From the NCBI GenBank assembly GCA_022592435.1, contig JABYQS010000723.1, positions 1-14,664 on the forward strand: a DNA stretch of 14,664 nucleotides, in the 5' to 3' direction. Position numbers and translations under genes: made by a program. The notes beneath the pieces are model-generated. The model saw nothing but the letters and a program-made list of their open reading frames with translations. It was not told where the DNA came from and made no database searches. The first letter of the stretch is position 1. Each line of letters opens with the position of its first letter. The stretch comes from Cerioporus squamosus (lineage: Eukaryota > Basidiomycota > Agaricomycetes > Polyporales > Polyporaceae). Positions 8,665 through 14,664 of this stretch are shown here, piece by piece.

Positions 8665-9114
8665 CTGTGGGTCCACAAAATATTTGGCCGGCCCCTTAGC
8701 GAGCGATAAGATGGCCGAAGGCCCGCTCGCGCTGTGTTATAGGATGCTCGCTGATGCTCGCGACAGCAGCGACGACGAGTTCTAAGATGTTAAGCAAGAA
8801 ATGCGATGAGAAGATGAGAGCGCAGGAAGAGCGGGAGCAACTAGTCCGACGCTGCCCTCGCCATCCCCCTTGCTTATCAGGTCACGCGTGACTAGATCTC
8901 CAATAGCCGACGTGACGGGACGTGTATTCGTGGAAGCATCTGACGTAAGCCAGGCGTGCATCTGGTAAACGCGCGACGCGTACCGTGACTCACATGAATT
9001 TCTCGCTGGAAATAACCTAAAAAGTGGATGCAGAGGCTGATTCGCCTCAGATATCCTGCAATCCTTCACAGGACTTTGCCTCCTCGCCCTCTCTTCCTCT
9101 CCCAAGTCCGCACG
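8665..9114. promoter_or_regulatory. Divergent promoter region between the disordered-protein gene and KRS1
   Basis: 450 nt separate two divergent start codons. Visible elements are a CCAAT box (8900-8904), several bZIP-like sites (TGACTAG at about 8889, CGTGACGG at about 8911, TGACGTAA at 8941) and a perfect TGACTCA (8986-8992). The last 60 nt before the KRS1 ATG are pyrimidine-rich (CTCTCTTCCTCTCCC), a usual fungal leader. A 10-nt tandem, GATGCTCGCT/GATGCTCGCG, lies near 8743-8762. A 24-codon plus-strand ATG frame at 8710-8784 ends DSSDDEF; I do not call it a gene. Confidence 0.6.
8986..8992. promoter_or_regulatory. Gcn4/CPC1-type site TGACTCA upstream of KRS1
   Basis: A perfect copy of the TGACTCA core bound by Gcn4, CPC1 or CpcA bZIP activators lies about 123 nt before the KRS1 start. 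Yeast KRS1 is known to respond to general amino-acid control, so the site fits its neighbour. Binding in this organism is an inference. Confidence 0.6.
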
Positions 9115-11274
9115 ATGGCCTCCGAACAAGCTGCGCTGCACAAGGACCCCGTCACGGGGGAGATGATCTCTAAGACGTGCGTACAGGCAACCCTCTAACC
9201 GCCATGGCGCAGGGACTGACCAGCCACCCTATCGATCAGGGAGTTGAAGCGTCGCACCAAGGCGCGCGAGATTGAGAAGAAGAAGGCAGAAAAGGCGGCT
9301 GCTGCACCGGCCAAGCCAGCAGCGGCCAAGAGTAGCGCGGAGAACGAGGAGGAGCTCACCCCGAACGTACGCACACTCCTCGTCTAACCCCGGAGCACTG
9401 CTTGACTTCGCGCCGCAGCAATACTTTGAGATTCGGTCCAGGCAGATCCTCAAGCTCAAGGAGACCCAGTCCCCCAACCCCTACCCCCACAAGTTCCACG
9501 TTACTACGTCTATCACCGACTACATCGAAAAGTATGGCGAAGAGGGCAAGATTCAGCCCGGCCAAAAGCTGGAGGGTGTTACTGAGCAACTCGCCGGTCG
9601 CATTCATAACGTTCGCGCGTCGGGTCAGAACCTGCGCTTTTACGATCTCCATGGAGAGGGTGTAAAGGTCCAGATCATGGCGAACAAGCAGTAAGCCCTC
9701 AGCCTGCTCGTCCATACATTCCTATTGCCTGACCAGGCCTCGCAGGGACGCCGAGGACCCGGACAACTTCGTCGCGGCGCACGAGCACTTCCGCCGAGGA
9801 GATATCGTCGGCGTTGTCGGCACGCCAGCACGCACGAAGAAGGGCGAGCTCTCGATCGCACCGTCTCAGATGATCCTCCTCGCGCCCAACCTGCACCAAC
9901 TCCCCTCGTCGCACTTTGGTCTCAAGGACCAGGAGACGCGGTACCGCAAGCGGTACCTCGATCTCATCCTGAACGAGGACACGCGCCGCATCTTCCTCAC
10001 CCGCGGCCGCATCATCAACTACATCCGCCGGTTCTTCGACAACCTCGGCTTCCTCGAGGTCGAGACGCCCATGACGAGCATGATCGCTGGCGGTGCGACC
10101 GCGAAGCCGTTCATCACTCACCACAACGACCTGAACCTGGACCTCTACCTCCGTATCGCGCCCGAGCTGTACCTCAAGGAGCTTGTCGTCGGCGGCCTCG
10201 ACCGCGTGTACGAGATCGGGCGTGTGTTCCGCAACGAAGGCATCGACCTCACGCACAACCCCGAGTTCACGATCTGCGAGTTCTATATGGCGTACGCGGA
10301 CATGTACGACCTCATGGACATCACGGAGGCGCTCATTGAGGGCATGGTCAAGTACCTCACGGGCGGGAAGACGACTCTGCAGTACCACCCCGAGGGGCGG
10401 AACAGCGAGAAGGTGCACGAGCTGGAGTTCAAGCGTCCGTGGAAGCGCTACGACATGATCGGCACACTGGAGGAGAAGCTCGGTGTCAAGTTCCCTCCTG
10501 GTGAGACGCTGCACACGGACGAGGCGAACAAGTTCCTTCGGGAGCTGTGCAAGAAGGTCTGTTGACTCTGTATCTGATCGGTGTGCTCGCGCTGACAGAA
10601 ATTACAGCACAACGTCGAGTGCAGCGAGCCGAGGACGAACGCGCGTCTGCTCGACAAGCTCGTTGGCGAGTTCATCGAGCCTCTGTGCATCTCTCCTGCA
10701 TTCATCGGTATGTTCTCAGTTGGTTGGCTGTGAGGGGCTGCTTACGCATATTCTCGTAGTCGGCCACCCGCAAGTCATGTCTCCGTTGGCGAAGTACCAC
10801 AGGTCACGACCTGGTCTTTGCGAGCGCTTCGAGGGCTTCATGTGCGGAAAGGAGTTCTGCAACGCCTACACGGAGTTAAACGATCCCTTCGAGCAACGTC
10901 TGCGTTTCGAGGAGCAGGTATGTTCCCAGTTGCTCTGCGCATTACGGCTTGAGCGTTTAACGGAGCGCCCGTGTGATAGGTACGGCAGAAGGAACAGGGC
11001 GACGATGAGGCGCAGGGTATCGACGAGACTTTCGTCGACGCCCTCGAGCACGGTCTTCCTCCTACAGGTGGCTGGGGTATCGGTATTGACCGTCTTGTGA
11101 TGTTCCTCACGGACTCGACGAGTAAGTTCCATGTCGTTCGGTTCCACTGCGAGCAGTCATCGCTGACGCGTCGTCGACGTAGACATCAAGGAGGTACTCT
11201 TGTTCCCCGCGATGAAGCCCATCGAAACCGTGGCGAATACTACGGGCGCTGTGGGACCGAGTGGACAGGTGTAA
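9115..11274 (+). CDS. KRS1: Cytosolic lysyl-tRNA synthetase (class II)
   Basis: Eight exons join into 587 aa: 9115-9176, 9240-9366, 9419-9690, 9746-10556, 10608-10707, 10760-10917, 10980-11121 and 11183-11274. All seven introns are GT-AG (51-63 nt). The enzyme charges tRNA-Lys using ATP. The N-terminal extension is a Lys/Ala-rich helix (about residues 21-45), typical of eukaryotic enzymes and used for tRNA binding. An OB-fold anticodon-binding domain follows ([20 protein letters not shown]). Class II motif 1 is around FLEVETPM (256-263), motif 2 is [17 protein letters not shown] (from 313) and motif 3 is [10 protein letters not shown] (540-549). The Lys-specific blocks NAYTELNDP and LLFPAMKP are present. 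The length is close to yeast (591 aa). No mitochondrial presequence is seen at this start. The fourth intron has an atypical donor, GTCTGT, but phase and conserved protein require it. The gene lies about 390 nt upstream of the Hsp110 gene on the same strand. Confidence 0.96.
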
Positions 11275-11664
11275 AAGAGACGGTTCATAGACGAAAAGAT
11301 GTACTTCTAGACAGGGTGCTTGCTCGCGGAAATACCGCATAGACCTTGCCCATTTCGCGAGGGCCCCACGATCTGCGAGGGCGTGCATGTCTGGCTCGTC
11401 TCTGTCGCACCAGCAGACTCGCCAGCGTACGTGTCAGATCGATGAGGTGCGGCGAGGCGTGGCAGAGGGCATTCGAAGATGGGCGAACTATCTCGAACAG
11501 GCCGAAAGGGAGTGACGCCAGATCGGGACACCAAATTTTGGCGCGTAAAAGCGAATCGGGGTGCCACAAATGCTGCACGCACAGCTCGCGTTCCTCTCAT
11601 CTTTACGCTCCGTTACGACCCCCGCTCAACGACGTCCTAATCCCCCTCCAATCCCCCGCACAAC
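11275..11664. promoter_or_regulatory. KRS1 3' region and Hsp110 promoter region
   Basis: 390 nt without a gene. The first part should hold the KRS1 3'UTR and the rest the Hsp110 promoter. A set of evenly spaced GAA units at 11474-11498 resembles a heat-shock element. The last 80 nt before the ATG at 11665 are C/T-rich and low in G, as in other fungal leaders. No clear TATA box was found. Confidence 0.6.
11474..11498. promoter_or_regulatory. Step-type heat-shock element
   Basis: GAA trinucleotides start at 11475, 11485 and 11495, exactly 10 nt apart, each preceded by C (CGAAG, CGAAC, CGAAC). A fourth GAA starts at 11504, one nt out of register. This matches the step-type heat-shock element described in yeast, where same-orientation nGAAn units are separated by 5 nt. 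It lies about 170-190 nt upstream of an Hsp110 chaperone start codon, the expected type of target for Hsf1. Confidence 0.5.
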
Positions 11665-14322
11665 ATGTCCGTCGTCGGCATCGATTTCGGTGCTCTCCAC
11701 AGCAAGGTATGTGGCCCCGCGATCGCGCGTATGGCGCCTAGATCGATTGTGCAGCTGCTAATACGCGACTTGCTCGATAGATTGGTGTTGCGAGACCCGA
11801 GGTATCGATATCATCGTCAACGAAGTCTCCAACCGTCAGACACCGTGAGTGTATGCGCTTGCAATTGCCCGGACGGTATGCTAACAGCTCTGTAGATCAC
11901 TCGTCTCGTTCGGACCCAGGCAGCGCTCTATCGGCGAGCCCGCAAAGACTCTCGAGATCTCAAACTTCAAGAACACCGTTGGCTCTCTCAAGAGACTGCT
12001 TGGGCGGACGGTTACCGACCCTGAGATCACGGAAGTCGAGTCAAAATTCGCTCATGTCAAGCTTGTGGATGCAAATGGCACAGTGGCGCGCAGGTATGTA
12101 CCTTTTTCCATCCGATTTGGCGGGTACATGCGGGGAAATGTCGTCGGACGCTGCAGGAATGTGATGCTGTTTGAGACATCGCAATGTTCCCGTCCACTCG
12201 TTCCCGAAGACTCGATCCGTGACTTACGCCACTCGTCCTCTAGGTGAACTACCTTGGCGAGCAGAAGGTGTTCTCTGCAACACAGCTCACTGCCATGTAT
12301 CTCGGCAAGCTCCGCGATACCGCCGCAAATGAGATCAAGACTGCCGTGTCCGACGTTGTCATCACCGTTCCTGGCTGGTACACCGATGTTCAGCGCCGAG
12401 CACTCCTCGACGCTGCACAGATCGCCGGTCTCAACGTCCTTCGTCTCATCAACGACTCCACCGCTGTTGCACTCGGATACGGTATCACCAAGTCCGACCT
12501 CCCAGAGCCCGAAAACCCGAAGCACGTTGCGTTCGTCGATGTCGGCCATTCGAGCATGACCGTCTCCATTGTTGCATTCTCGAAGGGTCAGCTCACCGTC
12601 AAGAGCACGGCATATGACCACCATGTCGGTTGTCGCGACATTGACTACGCCCTGCTCAAGCACTTCGCCGCCGAGTTCAAGGAGAAGTACAAGATTGACG
12701 TCCTCTCGAACCCCAAGGCCATCTTCCGTCTGAACGCCGGCTGCGATCGCGTGAAGAAGGTGCTGTCGGCGAACGCTGAGGCGCCGCTCAACGTCGAGTC
12801 CATCGTGAACGATGTCGACGCGACTAGCCGCCTTACGCGCGAGGAGTATGAAGAGCTTATTGCTGGCGTCCTCGACCGCCTCACCGCGCCGCTCGAGCAG
12901 GCGCTCGCGGACTCGGGTCTCACGATCGACCAGATCGATACCGTCGAGCTCGTCGGTGGTTGCACGCGTATCCCCGCCGTCCGCGCGAAGATCCAGGCGT
13001 GGTTCCAGGGCAAGACCCCTCTCGACGACGCTCAACCAGGACGAGGCTGCTGCGCGTGGCGCGACGTTCGCGTGTGCTATGCTCTCCCCCGTCTTCCGTG
13101 TGCGCGAGTTTTCGATGCAGGACTCACCCCGTACTCCGTCAAGGTCTCCTGGGAGCGCCAACCCGACGATGAACGACAACGAGCTCATCGTCTTCCCGAA
13201 GGGCACACCATCCCGTCGACGAAGGTCCTCACGTTCTACCGCAAGGCAGGCTTCGAGATCGAGGCGACATACGCCGACCCCTCCACCCTCCCCGGGGGCA
13301 TCAACCCCTGGATCGCCAAGTTCACCGCGAAGAACGTCGAGCCCTCTCCGAACGGCGACTACGCCACCGTGAAGGTGAAGACCGCGCCTGAACGCGAACG
13401 GCGTCCTGTCGTTCGAGCAGGCGTACACTGAGGAGATCGAAGAGAAGGAGGAGATGCAGGTTGATGGCGCGAGAGGCGAGGCTGCGCAGCCGAAGAGAAG
13501 AAGGTCGTCAAGAAGAAGGAGGTGCCCTTCGTATGGGGCCACACAGGTCTCGATCCTTCTGTCATCGCGCAGTTCAGGGAGCTTGAGGCGCAGATGCACG
13601 CAGCTGACAAGCTCGTCCGGGACACCGAGGTATGTGTCTACGTCGTTGAGTTTTTTGATCGATGCTGACCCATCTTCTGGTTTGCAGGAGCGCAAGAACG
13701 CCCTCGAGGAGTTCATCTACGACACTCGTGGTCGCCTTGACGAGCGCTACGCGCCGTACGTCCAGCCCCAGGAGAAGGAGAAAATCCTGGCTGCTCTCCA
13801 GGAGGCCGAGAGCTGGCTGTACTCCGAAGAGGGCGAGGACACCACCAAGTCGGTGTACGCCGCCGCCTCGACTCGACCCTGCACGCGCTCGCCGACCCTG
13901 TCATCAACCGTTACAAGGAGGCCGAGCAGCGGACACGGGTGGTGGCCGAGCTGCGGGAGACAATCAACAACTACATGTCGCAGGCGTCATCGAACGACGA
14001 GCGGTTCTCGCACATCGAGGAGAAGGACAAGCAGTCTGTGATCGAGAAGTGCGCGACGGTCCAGAAGTGGCTCGAGGACCAGATCGTGCGCCAGAGCGAG
14101 CGGCCAAAGAACGTCGACCCGGCGTTCACGGCCGCGGAGGTGCTCAAGAAGAAGGACGAGATCATCTACTTCGCGACGCCCATCCTCACGAAGCCCAAGC
14201 CCAAGCCCAAGGCCGAGCCCACTGCGACCCCCGGCACGGAGACTCCCAAGCAGGGCCAGGAGACTCCGAAGACGGAGGAGCAGAAGGCGGACAACGGTCC
14301 GTCGGAGATGGACGTAGACTAG
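11665..14322 (+). CDS. SSE1: Hsp110/Sse1-type chaperone (Hsp88), frame-disrupted
   Basis: Five exons are visible: 11665-11706, 11781-11844, 11896-12093, 12244-13629 and 13688-14322. Together they cover a whole Hsp110, about 775 aa if frames are followed by homology. The family acts as a nucleotide-exchange factor for cytosolic Hsp70 and as a holdase. Visible hallmarks are the N-terminal phosphate loop [66 protein letters not shown], the VGGCTRIP adenosine motif, [12 protein letters not shown], a helical C-terminal domain ([19 protein letters not shown], then [13 protein letters not shown]) and the terminal SEMDVD. The reading frame is broken at about nine places: near 11795, 12086, 13017, 13122, 13171, 13204, 13384, 13489 and 13863. 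Each is a 1-nt change, or 1-2 nt at 13171. Protein on both sides of each break stays conserved and no premature stop arises inside the correct frame. This suggests sequence errors or very recent inactivation rather than an old pseudogene. Confidence 0.88.
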
Positions 14323-14664
14323 ATTACTCTCCCTTTCACGACGCCATCGATCATGACTACCGCGACGCATGCGGCTTGCATCTGGGGACAGACACAGACA
14401 GACGGGCAGTATCTACTAGAAGAAAATAATGTGTTTGTACGTAGAACAGCGTATTGTACTTTTGTCACATCCTCCATCGCGTCCTTTTTGCTCGGCAACG
14501 TTGGGACATCGACTTCTTTGCGTGCGCAGTTGCTTGCGGTCTTGCACACCACCTTGTTCCTGTTCCGCGTCGAGGGTGCGGGACCGGCGGGAATGCATTG
14601 TCGTCTGGGTCCGCGATACTCCGAGTAGGCGTAGCTTCTTGAAGGCGCTGAGTAAGGTGGGTTT
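14323..14664. other. Region downstream of the Hsp110 gene
   Basis: 342 nt with no gene that I can support. The first part is presumably the Hsp110 3'UTR; an AAAATAATG at about 14423-14431 is the closest thing to a polyadenylation signal. Short open frames on both strands here have no recognisable content. Confidence 0.5.

Noticed and set aside
8674..8676. Upstream in-frame GTG as the start of the disordered protein
   Set aside because: The ATG at 8664, 12 nt downstream, is a normal eukaryotic start in good context.
9699..10514. 271-codon minus-strand open frame
   Set aside because: Antisense of the KRS1 catalytic exon, which carries all the class II synthetase motifs on the plus strand.
12052..13716. 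554-codon minus-strand open frame
   Set aside because: Antisense of the Hsp110 coding region; GC-rich third positions keep the reverse strand open.

Overview
The window looks like nuclear DNA of a filamentous basidiomycete, probably an Agaricomycete. It is GC-rich, has compact genes on both strands, and carries many short GT-AG introns (mostly 50-150 nt) with CTGAC/CTNAC-like branch points and donors such as GTGAGT, GTGCGT and GTATGT. Codon use is strongly C/G-ending. The species cannot be named from the sequence alone. There are no rRNA, tRNA, CRISPR or intact mobile elements that I can see.

Layout: (i) 1-1901 has no confident gene; it holds a possible gene 5' end or remnant at 46-345, a Gly/Ser/Ala/Thr-rich open stretch at 1037-1450 and a small AT-rich triple repeat at 926-953. 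(ii) 1902-3245 (+) is a complete seven-exon mitochondrial GTP/GDP carrier (GGC1), including a 22-nt microexon. (iii) 3710-4658 (-) is a complete five-exon PX-only sorting nexin (SNX3), convergent with GGC1. (iv) 5194-8664 (-) is one uninterrupted 1156-aa reading frame for a Pro/Arg/Asp-rich, almost wholly disordered protein of unknown function, with a probable 3'UTR intron. (v) 9115-11274 (+) is a complete eight-exon cytosolic lysyl-tRNA synthetase (KRS1), divergent from the disordered-protein gene, with a consensus Gcn4/CPC1 site in the shared promoter. (vi) 11665-14322 (+) is a full-length Hsp110/Sse1-type chaperone gene whose reading frame is broken by about nine 1-2-nt indels, although each segment still encodes well-conserved Hsp110 protein. 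A step-type heat-shock element lies upstream.

The recognised genes are housekeeping genes: mitochondrial nucleotide transport, endosomal sorting, lysine charging of tRNA, and Hsp70 nucleotide exchange. They do not form one pathway, and nothing suggests a gene cluster or a novel system. The most unusual points are the concentration of indels in the Hsp110 gene while about 3.1 kb of recognisable coding sequence in the other three conserved genes is clean, the disordered repeat-rich protein, and two promoter sites that match the expected stress regulation of the genes next to them.
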